NCBI RefSeq assembly: GCF_020283565.1
Contig: NC_060064.1
Span: 21,100,337-21,164,336, forward strand
Direction: 5' to 3'
DNA length: 64,000 nt
Source of the DNA: Trifolium pratense
Lineage: Eukaryota > Streptophyta > Magnoliopsida > Fabales > Fabaceae
The notes below the pieces were generated by a model, which saw only the letters and a program-made list of their open reading frames with translations, searched no databases and was not told the origin of the DNA. The position numbers were made by a program, and so were the translations under genes. This document shows positions 1 to 11,235 of this stretch, piece after piece (position 1 is the stretch's first letter; every line of letters starts with the position of its first letter).

Positions 1-122
1 GTTTTAACCCCCCCTATTTTGAATAAATTGGAATTTTACCCCCTCTATTTTAAAATTCGGAATTTTACCCCCTATTTTAAAATCCTGAATTTTACCCCTC
101 TATTTTATAATTTTTTGGATTT

Positions 123-158
<36 letters not shown>

Positions 159-852
159 TCCCCAAATTATGCACAAAATTTGCTTTTGAGCCTCAACTTT
201 AAAGCTTTGCACATAACTCAATTTAGATCAATAATTCACCAAAATGGTACCTAAATAACCGTAATCAAGTTAGTTTTCCACGGAATCAAACCCCACTAAA
301 TTTGAAGTTACAGAGAGATTAATTTCCATTTTAGTGAAGGTATGTCCAAATTAATTTTGTATGGACCTACCACTGGTATTTTCGTCATGTCTCTCACCCT
401 ATAGCTCCGTTTTGAATAGTATTTACATTTCCGAAAAGCTAACGAAATTATCCTTGTTGGCCTTTTAATTTCATCTAATTTGGAGTTACGATGCGTTCGG
501 TAGACGATGTTGAATTTGATGATCAGAAGCAAATTTTTGCAGAATTAGTAATTGAACAGGTCTGCACTAAATCAATAAATATTCTCCCTGTGTAACTCCA
601 AATTTAGTGGGACATAATTCTATGGAAATCTAACTCAATTACGGTCATTTAGGTACCAGTTTGGTGAATTATTGATCAAAATTGAGTTATGTGCGAAAGT
701 TTGAAGTTGAGGCTCAGAAGCATATTTTGTGCAAAAATTTTGGGGGCAAAATCCAAAAAAAAATTAAAATAGGGGGGTAAAATTCCGGATTTTAAAATAG
801 GGATAAAATTTCGATTTATTCAAAATAGAGGGGGTAAAATTGCATTTAAGTC
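1..852. repeat. Long inverted-repeat (foldback) element, left end cut by window
   Basis: The first ~345 bases return as a reverse complement from about 590 to 852. C-rich blocks at the left (ttttacccccct-type, 1-160) pair with G-rich blocks at the right (745-850), and the inner arms share a stretch around 'aattcacc' and 'accgtaat'. The right end reads gcatttaagtc, which matches the start of a related copy at 2671 in reverse orientation, so the outer edge is probably near 852. No protein is encoded. It is probably a non-autonomous MITE-like or foldback element; the superfamily cannot be assigned because the left target-site duplication lies outside the window. Confidence 0.65.
125..155. repeat. 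Homopolymer run of 31 C
   Basis: An uninterrupted run of 31 cytosines lies in the left arm of the foldback element. The matching position in the related copy at 2780-2786 has only a short C run, so this is a recent expansion or a base-calling or assembly artefact. Confidence 0.95.
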
Positions 853-1576
853 AAAATTTAAATAAGGACTCAATGGAAAAAAAAGTATATCTGCAGGAAC
901 TTTGAAGAAGGAAAAAAATAAACCGGCAACGAATACAAGACATAATTAAACATTACACCATCCATAAAAAAATACTCTCTACTTTTCTACCCAGACAATT
1001 TCTTACGTATTTAATTCTAGTAGTAGGAGTTTGTAAAAAAAATAAATAAAAAATTGCAGTTATAGAAGAATAATGAGGGATTTGTCGATTTGGATTCTCT
1101 ACATTTACCTATATTTAGTTTATTTTTAAGGTTAATTTTATCATTAATTACCACCTACCGTACTGTCTCTCTTCATTCTCTCTCTTAACATTTTTATATT
1201 AAATGCAAGTGAATGTAGATGAATTTAAAAGATTTTTAAACGTAGAGAATCCAAATCCAGTACTGAGAAAACTAAATTCATAAACAATTAATAAATGTTT
1301 AAATTTGATGAGTTGCCATTTGTTGCTTCCTTAGCTAGCTGTATCAATTAATGTCGCCATGTTACATGCATATGTGGATTGTGATTATTGAGATAAATGT
1401 AATAGATATTTGAGATTAATTTATAAGATTTTGCAAGAGAATCCAGAAACTACGATCCGCACTCCTCCTCCATCAAGTTGACATTCATATGGAAATAAAT
1501 TAGTAATTAGATTAGATGTGTATAAGTCATTAAGTATCCCCTTTATCACAGCTCAGTGTGTTAGGGCAAAAACGCA

Positions 1577-4500
1577 ATGAGGCCTCAATTTGTATTGTTT
1601 GGTTCTTCCATTGTTCAACACAGTTATTATGAAGGTTGGGGAGCTACTCTTTCTCACTTGTATGCTCGTAAGGTACACACTTTCTTACTCTTAAAACCAT
1701 ATTATGTCGGTGACCGTCGAATTTTATTCTAACGATCACTGATATGGTAACAATGTGAATGCATGATTTTAATTAGCGCGAATTCAGGTTTGAAAGATTG
1801 AGTACTCAATATAGTATTAGACATATAAATTTCTTGTATTAATTCACCATGTACATATTTTTTAATTACTTCTAAATATGTTATGTAAAATAAGATTTTA
1901 TATAGCTAAGACATAGAGTTTAAGTGATTAATGAGCTCCCATTAAGATGAATTGTTTGGGTGAACCCGAGTTTGATTTCCTGTAGAAACAATTTTAAGCC
2001 AGACTTTACTTTGCCTCGTGTGTAGTCGAAATCCAGATTACCGAGATCCCTTTCCACCGAAAAGTTAAATTTCTTATTTATTTTGTCATTTGCAAAATTT
2101 ATTATTGTTTTATGGCCGGATTTGACTTATTTTTTAGCTTACAAAAATAGCTTATGCAAATAAATTAACTTTTATGTTAATTTATAAATTTTCACTAACA
2201 AAAAATTGTATCTTTAATTATCAGCTATTTTCTCATAAAGTACCTTAAAAAACTTATAAGCAAAAATTAGTCAAATCCATTTTTGTTGATATTTTGGGAC
2301 AAGAAAACATCTTATAATATTATTATTATTATTATTATTGACGAAATATATTAATATATCCCTCTTTTATGTATATAATTATTTTAGCCTCTTCAAAAAG
2401 AAATAATTATTATTTTTTGTTTCTGTCTCCTTAGAAATCAAGGACACAGTAGTACAACCCTATAGAACAGATCCTGTTCAAGTAAGGTCGTAGGAAATAA
2501 TTATTATTATTGTTAGTGTTTTTCTTGTTATCATATGCCCTATATTGATTTGATGTAGGCAGATATAATTTTGCGGGGATACGCTGGATGGAACTCAAGC
2601 CGTGCTCTGCAATGTGTGGATAAAATATTTCCAAAGGTAATGAGAATCCCTTTGAGTGTTTTTTTCTTTTGGCTTAAATGCAGTTTTGTCCCCCTTATTT
2701 TGATTAAATCGGAATTTTACCCCTCCTATTTTAAAACGCGGACTTTTAACCCTCTGTTTTATAATTTTTGGATTTTGCCCCCCCCTAAAATTTTGCTTTC
2801 GAGTCACAACTTCAAAGCTTCGCACACAACTCAATTTGGATCAATAATTCACCAAAAGGATATCGAAATGACCGTAATCGAGTTATCTTTCCACAGAATC
2901 AAAACCTACTAAATTTAGAGTTACAAAATTAGATTAATTACCGTTTTAGTGAAGGTATGTCCCCAAATTTCTGCACAAAATCTGCTTTCGAGTCATAACT
3001 TCAAAGCTTCGCACACAACTCAATTTGGATCAATAATTCACCAAACGGATACCGAAATGACCATAATCGAGTTATATTTCCACAGAATCAAACCCCACTA
3101 AATTTGGAGTTACAAAAAGATATTAATTACCGTTTTAGTGAAGATGGTTAATAGTTAGTTACAAGTTGTTGAATTGATAACTTGGTGAACAAATTACCGA
3201 GTACGCTTGTTTTTTTGACTAATTACTGAGTATACTTAGATTAGTATAAATACTCATCTTGTACTTTGAGTTAATTCAAAATCATTCAATAAATAATGAA
3301 TCTTCTCTCTGATTCTCTCAATATGGTATCCCAAGCTATTTGTAACTTGCTTATCACTTTCCTCTTATTTCTTGCATTTTTCTGCAATTTCAATCTATGA
3401 TCTTCTGGTCTTTTAGGTCGGATTAGTATCATGAACAACTCATTTAACTCTTGAAATCTAAAATCTGAACATAGACCATACAACCCCCATTTTATAAATA
3501 AGACAAGTTATGTTATCTTTTCTTCAAAATTTCGTAAGGAGAAATTGTGTTCTTGGATTTAGGCACTCTCTTTAGCACAAAACAAATTATTGATAAAATT
3601 TTCCCCATTAATGAGTTGCAACCCCGAAATTAAGCATGACCACAACAATTAGCTCGGTAAAGGTTTTATGCTTTACTTCCGTTCATTTCAGGAGAGTAAG
3701 GTGTAATTGTTACATGAATAATTTTGTGCTCGGTAAAAATATGAGAATCATATTTTGTGACTGTATCAAAATTATTTGATTTTCTTATCTAATAGATTTT
3801 TCAATTTCTGTTACAAGAAAAATATTAACATGTCAAAAACATCATCATCAACAAAAGTGATGAAATAATATTTCCAATTTCTATCCAAGGTACCATTAAA
3901 TTCACATTTAGAGTTTTTATTCATAGTGTGTTTCTGATTTTTGAATGATTTGTCAGTTGGCTTCAGAACATTGCCTGTAAATTTGTTTTTAGTGTTGTTC
4001 AACACAACACGCACTTCGTTTTTCTGTTCTAGCTAGTTTTCTAACTTCTTCTTCAATGCGAAGACATGTAATAATCAGACTTTCAAAGGAATATTCTTTA
4101 GCGTTTTTATCCTTTTCAGCTTGTTCATCTATTTCATGTACAACTGGAATATCTTTCTTGAAAATATTAGCAACTCTTTTGTTGTTATAAATTATTTTTT
4201 TTGTTGTTAATGTTTAAAGTGATTCTCTTCAAACCCAAATGGTTTGTCACAATCAGCAACATCATAACTTTTGTGCCATTAATTTCATCGGTAGTCATGG
4301 CACACATGAAACGTCTTAAAATTGTTGTTACCGGAGTTAAAAAAAAAACCGTTTAAATAATATTCAGCCACTGAAGAGCTTGAGTAATGGACTAGGTTGC
4401 TCTCTTTAAGATGATTCGCAGCACTGTCAAAAATTGTACAAACAGACTATCACCACGACGTTCCCAGTATAAAACAGCTCAACTACAACTATAACGGAGT

Positions 4501-6451
4501 CCTACTGCACGATTTCTAGAAATAGACTCTTAAATATGGTACAAAAATCACTCTCATATGATACTAAGACCAATCTAATATGGTGATTTTACCATTCTAA
4601 TATGGTAGTATAACCAGTTTAATATGATACTCTAACCATTCTAATATAGTACTTTTAACCACTCTAATACGTTACTTTAACCATTCTAATATGAATTTGA
4701 AATTCACTAGTGTGAGCACCTTAAAATATGAGAATAACTCATGTGGTATACTCTCTTTAACTAACATTTATATGTCACCTAATCCAATTGCATTAAACTA
4801 AAATCTCACATTACACAATCTTGTGATGAAACGGACTCATCATATTATATACATTGATAATATACATAATCAACCTTATGATGAAACGAACTCATCATAT
4901 CATGATCATACAGATTGATAATATATCATATCATACATCATACATATAATTATAATAACTATCATACTGATGAGATTCAAATAGGGTGTCGTGTTGTGTT
5001 CACACTTAGGAAGAATACATTGACATATTAGGAAGAATATATAAAGCTTTATAATTTTCAAATATTTACATTTATTTGTGCACAATGTGATTATTTTGAT
5101 TTTGTTGATAAATATTATTCACCTTTGATATATACTCGTCATTTTTAATTACAGAATGCCATTGAGCAGCCATCGTTGGTAATTGTGTACTTCGGTGGTA
5201 ATGATTGTATTCCTCCACATCCAAGTGGCCTTGGTCCTCATGTACCATTAGGGGAATACATAGAAAATATGAGGAAAATTGCTATCTATATAAAGGTAAA
5301 AGATGAAATTTCAAAATCAATTTAAAAATTGGTCCCCATTATTTTAAGAATTGCTCCACACTTGCTCCACACTTCATGATTTTTTAATTTTTTTTTTTAT
5401 AAAATCTTCATGAAATTCTTATTTAAAAATTCAAATTTCATCTCATATTTATGAATGTTAAGTTTGACATAATTCCTAATGATTGACAGAGTCTCTCAGA
5501 AAAGACTCGGATTATATTTCTTAGTAATCCTCCCATCAATGAGGAACTACTCAAGCAACACAGGTAATAACTACAAGTGATTTATAAAGTTGATAGTAAG
5601 TGTCGGACTTAACAATATGATATGGATAATTTACTATTAAGATATTGAATAAATTTTTTTATACGTAATTTGATGGATAATTATTTATTTTTTTTAATAT
5701 TTAATTTCAGACAATTTGTACTTTGCACAAAAAATTATACCGTGGTTTAATGAAGAATAAATTAGTTATAGTTTTTGACTAGTCATTTGCTCCTTAGTCT
5801 ATCGGTCTCAAGAATTTTTTTTAAAATCAAACACAATTTAACTTATGTTATCACAATATTCAGTCTTTTATTTTTATAACAGATCAAACGCACCTTATAA
5901 TTTATTTAAAGTTGTTTTAGAAATAAATAAATCTAGAACTTTGATATACTTAATTCCTAATTTTTATATTAACAAATTATTGGAATGAAACTAGTGACGA
6001 ATTTGGGCTAATACCAAGGACAAATGAAGTATCTAGAATATATTCAGAAGCGTGTTTGGAACTATGTCAAGAGATGAAAATCAAGGCTATTGATATGTGG
6101 TCTGCAATTCAGAAAAAAGATGATTGGAAAAATGTTTGCCTCATGTAAGTATGATGGTCACATATGTATGCTCTTAAAATAAAATGATTTAAATTTACAT
6201 TTTATTGATTTAGTTAGGTGGTTTGGTTATATTTTAGTGATGGAGTTCATCTATCAACTGAGGGGAGTGAAATATTGAGAAAAGAGATATTGAAAGTCCT
6301 CAAAGAAGCAGAATGGGAACCAAGTCTATATTGGAAGTCAATGGCAGTTGATTTTGGAGAAGATTCACCATATGATATTGTTTCTCCAGATGGAAAGGGA
6401 ACTATTAATTACTCTGACTTTCCTTTTCCTCAAGGAGTAGACTGGGACTAG
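1577..6451 (+). CDS. GDSL esterase/lipase, CPRD49-like (copy 1)
   Basis: Six exons give a 250-residue SGNH/GDSL hydrolase: 1577-1672, 2559-2636, 5155-5295, 5490-5563, 5995-6144, 6238-6451. All introns are GT-AG and the frame is open throughout. Visible family blocks are FGSSIVQ (nucleophile Ser11), the oxyanion-type Gly39 in RGYAGWNS, FGGND (Asn74) and DGVH (Asp181, His184). Length and motif order match plant CPRD49 / isoamyl acetate-hydrolysing esterase proteins, which cleave small ester substrates. The physiological substrate is unknown. No clear signal peptide is seen, which fits a cytosolic enzyme. Intron 2 (2.5 kb) is swollen by repeat copies and a copia remnant. The gene is the first of a tandem array with copies at 11236 and 16362. 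The start is the first ATG, directly before the conserved RPQFVLFG block. Confidence 0.88.
1905..2050 (+). repeat. tRNA-derived SINE-like repeat in intron 1
   Basis: Within intron 1 of the first GDSL gene, an A-box-like stretch (gtgattaatgagctcc) is followed about 30 bases later by a B-box-like stretch (gagtttgattt). This is the spacing of a pol III internal promoter. It resembles legume SINEs. No A tail or target duplication was resolved, so the edges are approximate. Confidence 0.4.
2671..3147 (+). repeat. Two tandem arms related to the 1-852 foldback element
   Basis: Inside intron 2 of the first GDSL gene, 2671-2958 matches the left arm of the element at the window start. Its inner part is repeated in the same direction at about 2968-3147, with the same order of blocks (gctttcgagtc, aattcacc, ccactaaattt). 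The arms are in direct, not inverted, orientation here, so this is a rearranged or partial copy. Confidence 0.6.
3160..4330. mobile_element. Ty1/copia retrotransposon remnants
   Basis: Two signals are visible. On the + strand, an LTR-like end (ataaataatg...gattctctca, ending near 3320) is followed by tggtatc at 3324, the start of the initiator-Met tRNA primer-binding site typical of plant copia elements; the rest of the site is changed. On the - strand, 4330-3811 can be read, with stops and shifts, as a decayed gag-like segment (ITCLRIEEE, then NKFTG and VLKPT), similar to copia gag C-termini. The opposite orientations mean two remnants or a rearranged one. It lies in intron 2 of the first GDSL gene. 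Confidence 0.4.
4530..4930 (+). repeat. Degenerate short tandem repeats in intron 2
   Basis: From 4530 to 4700 a unit of about 25-30 bases built on 'ctaatatggta..ttaacca' is repeated about seven times with drift. From about 4822 to 4930 a second unit of about 60 bases, containing 'gatgaaacg.actcatcata', occurs twice. They are non-coding minisatellite-like sequence. Confidence 0.6.
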
Positions 6452-6529
6452 ACTTAATTATGTGCCTTAAAATACGTAGGTAACAATATATCGAATAAAA
6501 TGCTACAATCTTGATGGAAAGGGAACTAT

Positions 6530-6690
6530 TGATCATGGATTTTCACTTTTCACCTTTTGAGTAGTGAAATTTGACTGTATTTAAATTGAGCAAATTGTTA
6601 TGTAAGTTTAACAACCATCCATGGTTTTATTTTAAGTTTTTGGCTAATATTATAAATGTAGTTGGTAGTTTTTTATTTTTACAAAAATAA
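6530..6690 (+). repeat. 3' flank of GDSL copy 1, duplicated at 8395
   Basis: The sequence downstream of the first GDSL stop (gatcatgg...ttttcacc...attgagcaaattgttatgta...catggttttatt) recurs at 8395-8545, and its first half recurs downstream of the copies at 14812 and 16798. It is the shared 3' flank of the tandem duplication unit. Confidence 0.6.
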
Positions 6691-6919
6691 AAAATAGTCA
6701 TTTATTGAAATCGGTAGATTATATCAGATTCAAGTATAAATTAAATACTGCTAAAAATAAAAAAGATGAGCAATAAACTCGCAATATTCAAGTTAATAGC
6801 ATAAAAGACATACTCTTGCCTACAAATAATACGATAAATCAAAGTAACTGAAATACATATGCCTTTAAATCTGCATTATTGACTAACTTAATTATTTGGC
6901 AATTGACACTGCAAAATAG

Positions 6920-8272
6920 GACATATATTGTGAGTTGTGTTTGGCCTTCCGCACCACCTTGTTTCCGGTTCTCCGGCCTCACAGATTTCGTGAGATGATG
7001 TTTTTGTGTCTGATCTGGAAGGTTCCGGTAGTTTCTGTTACGACGACGGTGGTTACGACGGAGTTTTGCATTCTATTTATGGTGTTTTGGTTCTCGGTGG
7101 TGTTCTCTTTTTCTCATCTCCTTACTTCTATCATGGTTCTCTGCTAGGTTGAGGTGTTTGCGCCAGTGATTTTCAGACGGTGGTTATAACACGTGTGTGT
7201 TTCCGGCGATGATTCTGTCACAGGGGTGTGTCTTCAGCGGTGGTTATGACACATGGGTAAGTTTCCGACGATGGTTTTGACACTGGGTGTCCTTCCGGCG
7301 GTCCAAGGCGTGTGTTATTGCTCTATTCGAGTGGTGTGTTGCTATGCGCAAAGTTCTGACTGGTCATGCCTTTGTTTTGTAGTTGTCTTTGTTTTCTTCT
7401 CCCTGTTTTTGAGTTTGTCTTACAGTGGTGTTGGTTTTTTTTTGGGCTAGTATTGATGCCTTGATGGTTGTAGGACATAATGATTTGCTGTGTGTGGGTA
7501 GCTTTGCTGGCTCGGATCTGGTGTTGCTCTCTTCAGTATTGATTGTTGTTGATGCTTGGCTCTGGTCGAAGGAGGAATGTCACAACTCCAAAGTGCGGTT
7601 GTCTTTCAATAGAACCACCGCGGCAGAGTCTTTCTTCCTCTCCCCAAAACATTTTTTGCAGCGGAGTCTTTGGTGTTTTGTTTTTGGATTTTGGACGTTG
7701 ATGTTCTTTGAGATTGTGTTGATGTTGTTGTTTGCATTTTGGTTCGTTGTGGCTGCTTTTGCACTGCAGTCGGATTGTGGTTCTCTTTTGAGCGGGTTTG
7801 GGTTTGATATCCGATTGAGTTTGGGTTGTGGTGCTCAATGGTCTCCACCGTACCGGTTGTTTTGGTTATTTTTTCTGGCTAGCGTTGGTGTGTTGGGATT
7901 GGTGTGTTTCTGTTTTGCTTTCGATGGTTTTATTACGTAGACAATTGTTCGATTCGGGTCCTTTAGAGATGCTAGTATTGGTGTATGGTGCAGTGATTTT
8001 TGTTTGGCTTAGGGGCTGCAATTTTGGTTGTGGCTAATTCCATGTGGTTTAGTGTCTGAGTATGATTGATTGTTATTGTCGTAATGGAATTTGAGTTGGA
8101 TGGGTGGGGTTGAGGGTTTTGGTGTAAGGGCCCGCTATGGGTGTCATGGATTTAGGTATTGTTTTAGTTTATTTTCATTCTTGTGATGTGATTGTATGCG
8201 TTTGTTTTGCGCATTGTACTTATCTTGCGCTCAGTTACGATATTAATAAAATTTAGCCATTCAAAAAAAAAT
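6920..8272 (+). mobile_element. LINE-like retroposon with A tail
   Basis: A block rich in G and T, unlike its AT-rich surroundings, starts near 6920 and ends in 'attaataaaatttagccattc' followed by an A run at 8263-8271. That tail is typical of legume non-LTR retroposons. Degenerate internal repeats (ccggcgatgg / ggtggttatgacac) occur at 7150-7290. Open frames of 171 residues (7425-7940, +) and 101 residues (7533-7838, -) show only biased composition (Phe/Trp/Val-rich or Gln/Thr-rich) and no recognised domain. No reverse transcriptase is visible, so it is probably a non-autonomous or 5'-region fragment. It separates two copies of the GDSL 3' flank. Confidence 0.45.
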
Positions 8273-8394
8273 AAAGGATTGTTGCACCCATTAGAGAAAA
8301 CCAAATTAACATTACTCCCTAATCGACCAATAAACCAATACCACGAAATATAAATAATTTGCTCCACTAAAGAGAAAATATCAACACAAGCTCT

Positions 8395-8545
8395 GTTTGT
8401 ATCATAATTTGATCATGGTTTTTCACCATGTGTGTAATGAAATTTGGCTCTGTTTGTATTTTAATTGAGCAAATTGTTATGTAGGTTTAACCATCTCATG
8501 GTTTTATTATATGTCTTTAGCTAAGATTATTAATGTACGTAGTTG
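8395..8545 (+). repeat. Orphan copy of the GDSL 3' flank
   Basis: This stretch (tgatcatggtttttcacc, then attgagcaaattgttatgta, then catggttttatta) repeats the 3' flank of the first GDSL gene, but no GDSL exon lies directly upstream. The next piece of the same flank (ttgttaccctattatgcaat) is found at 9843-9900, after an LTR-like insert. Both pieces together match the flank of the third copy (16870-17090). This suggests a lost tandem gene copy or a flank-only duplication. Confidence 0.55.
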
Positions 8546-8839
8546 CCCGATGCGACTGTCAAAGAGAACATAAAAATATAGTGAATCATGTTGATTAAAT
8601 AGATCTTTTTTTTTCCTTCGAGGACATCCAATAAAATTGGAAATAACTTTTTCTTTTCCTTTTTAATTGCATTTTTTATCTTCCAATTTAATCAAACTCA
8701 CAAAAATAGTCCTCCTATTTTAAAATCAAACTTTCTGGTCCCTCATTTTTAGTTTTTACATTTGTTGGTCCTATCTCTTTTTCTTTTTTTTTGTTGCTTT
8801 TGTTGCCTTAAAAGTGGCGACTTTTAATGCTCAAAAAAA

Positions 8840-9750
8840 GTGAATTTTGTTTGATAGATATGTTACTTGAGGATAAACAACGATTTAAGTTTGGGGTTAT
8901 GGTGATAGAAATTTATATGATGTTTTTAGATAGTTTTTAGTAAGTTTCAAAACAAAATTCATGTCAAATACCAAAGAAGCGAAGTTACTTGACCAAAAAA
9001 CAAAGAATTGAGGAAATTACACAAAAAGGAGCAAAAATGAGAAAGAAAGAAAATAAAACGCAGTTACATCGTGCCACAATGATGAATTATTTATTTGAAC
9101 AAAATTTACAAAATTTTGGAAAAAAATCTAATCCCATCGTTCCACAATGGGAGCATCGTCACACGATGAATGTTTTTGAGATATCATCACACGATGGATC
9201 TTCATCGTGCCACAATGAAAAGCCCAAGTCCACCAAGAAAAATTGTAAATAGAATTATTCTCCTCCCCCAATTATTCATTCCTTGTTCCTCACAAGTTAC
9301 AACAACTCTCAAAGTTGAATCAATTCAAGAGAGCAAGGAGGTCTCAAGGGAAAACAACTCCTTGCCATAGGGAGTTCTTACTCTAGCGCGTCAACGAGGT
9401 TACAGTTTATGTGTAATTTTCTTAACTACTCTTCTATTATGTTAATTATATTTAGAAGTAACTAATTTCCTCATGGTAGGTCAAGTAGATGAACTCCCCT
9501 AGGAATATTTGATCCAATTGAAAAAGTTTATATTATTTACAATTGTTCCGTAAATTTTTTTTTATATTTTTTGTTTTATTTATCAAAACCTTATCTAATC
9601 TATAAGCGAATGCAGTCATATTTTATTATTTAAATTCCTAAATAAAACTAGTTACTTTATCACAATTCATGTGAAGACAAACTCATTTATTGAGAATTTA
9701 TTACGCGACGACAAGCTGGTGTGCACTTAGCACGAGTCAGTGATATACAC
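8840..9750 (+). mobile_element. 3' end and LTR of a Ty3/gypsy (Athila/Tat-like) element
   Basis: The sequence 'ttgaggataaacaacg...tttaagtttggggtt' (8868-8900) resembles the conserved segment just before the 3' LTR of Athila/Tat-type gypsy elements. An LTR-like unit would start at TGATAG (8903) and end near 9739 after 'cgcgacgacaagctggtg'. The LTR contains repeated catcgt(g)ccacaatg motifs (9067-9215), short inverted copies of each other. No coding part remains. It interrupts the orphan GDSL flank at 8395 and 9845. The ends are approximate. Confidence 0.42.
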
Positions 9751-10099
9751 AATTCACAATTGGTTTTAAGTTGAAGCTTTTGTTACCCATTATCAACAAC
9801 AACAAAAAAGCTTTTGTCTTTTTCAAAAACAAAAAAGCTTTTGTTACCCTATTATGCAATTTGGATTTAGAAACATCAAATTAAACAAGTTACATTTATC
9901 AAATATATAAGAGAAATGTTAAGAGTTACAAAATTTCTAACCAAGATCATCTTCTTGTGTCAAAAAAAAGAACATGACCATCTATCTTCTCGCAAGTTTT
10001 CACTGTTGTACACATATGTTCAAGTCACCACAATTTTTTAAAAACCTTTTTAGACAAACATGTAAACATTATAGAAAAATGATTAAATAGAGCAGAAGG

Positions 10100-10498
10100 G
10101 TTTAGGGAAAAAATTGAATCCAGTCAATGCTCTGCTTGACTGCTTCACCATGTTGTAATCACTTCAACCGGGTTGGCAATTTGGTGAAAGGCAAGAAAGG
10201 TTCCAAGGTGAGGTACTTGATTTGCCTTGCTACAACATGATGTCTTTGGCGACTCCGAAATAATATTATATTTAGAGGTGTTTTGCCGAATATACTTGTA
10301 ATTGTTGATCAAATTATGTATATTTCGCGGTTTTGGTTTCTAGGTAGAGTTGGAGCTAATACACCTTATGGTTATGTTGATTGGTGTATTAACCCTTTAG
10401 TTTGCTTACATAGCATCTAATGGTGTTTGTGAATTGTAAGGGTTGAGTACACCTTGTACTTCTTATAATTCTATTTTGATTATCAAAAAAAAAAAAAA
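10100..10498 (+). mobile_element. LINE 3' end (C-terminus of reverse transcriptase ORF2, A tail)
   Basis: From about 10170 to 10420 a frame reads like the C-terminal end of plant LINE ORF2 proteins: LWRLRNNIIFRG, then a DQI..ISRFWFLGR stretch, closing with a stop at 10418. It has an internal stop (TGA at the position of a conserved Trp, near 10240), so it is a pseudogene. A 3' untranslated stretch and a run of A (10485-10498) follow. It is 5'-truncated, as most LINE copies are. Confidence 0.65.
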
Positions 10499-10529
10499 GT
10501 AAGTCAACTTATAATTGGCCATAAACATA

Positions 10530-10740
10530 TATTTTTAATCAAACGGAGGATTTTATAAAATTTTGTATTCACTAAAATGTTATAGATCATAAACGGTGTA
10601 ATAATATTACTCAAATATATATATATATAGGGGAGGGATCAAATTACACCGGTGTAACATTTGAGTAATGTTACACCACTCAATAACGCTTCAACGAATA
10701 CAAATTTTACAAAATCCACCGTTGGATTGAAAGTTTATAT
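10530..10740. repeat. Inverted repeat around a TA run
   Basis: The arm at 10534-10606 (tcaaacggaggatttta...acggtgtaataatattactc) returns in reverse complement at 10650-10735 (gagtaatgttacaccactc...aaaatccaccgttgga). The centre is (TA)n at 10612-10630 and 'ggggagggatc'. A related sequence is present at 49155-49440. It is a MITE-like or hairpin element with no coding content. Confidence 0.5.
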
Positions 10741-11147
10741 TATATAGATCATTCATGTTCAATTCTATAAAAATCTAAAATCATTTGATATGTTATTGAG
10801 ATTAATTAAGCTTAACGGTACTCAATAAAAACAAATAAAGCGTTAATTTTGATCGGTATATATCCATCAAAACATAGGGTATAAATTATTCTCATATATT
10901 ATTATTTTTTTCTCTTAAATTTTTTGTGCACGAGAAACACAAAAATCATAAACAAGAAATGTTTGAAGTTGGTCAGTTGGCGTTCGTTGACTGCTGTCCT
11001 GTCCTACTTCCTTTCATATATGTATTATTAATAAGAATAGCTGGCTTTCCATGACAAAATGTGACTTATAATTACAAATAAATTAAGGTTAGGCGCTTAT
11101 AAAAATAAAATAAAAAACGTGGCTTGTAAAATATTAATAACTACTTG

Positions 11148-11155
11148 TATAAATA
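11148..11155 (+). promoter_or_regulatory. Candidate TATA box of GDSL copy 2
   Basis: TATAAATA lies 80 bases upstream of the ATG at 11236, a usual plant distance once a short leader is allowed. No other box in the 11100-11235 leader fits as well. It is a prediction from sequence only. Confidence 0.45.
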
Positions 11156-11235
11156 TTGACCCATGATGATGCATAGTATTGCATATATATATGTATCATT
11201 GTGTTTGTTGAGAGAAAAGATAAGTTAGGATCAAT

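Noticed and set aside
7425..7940. 171-codon frame on the + strand
   Set aside because: Composition is extreme (Phe/Trp/Val-rich), with no domain; it lies inside the retroposon and overlaps long frames on the other strand, so it reflects base composition.
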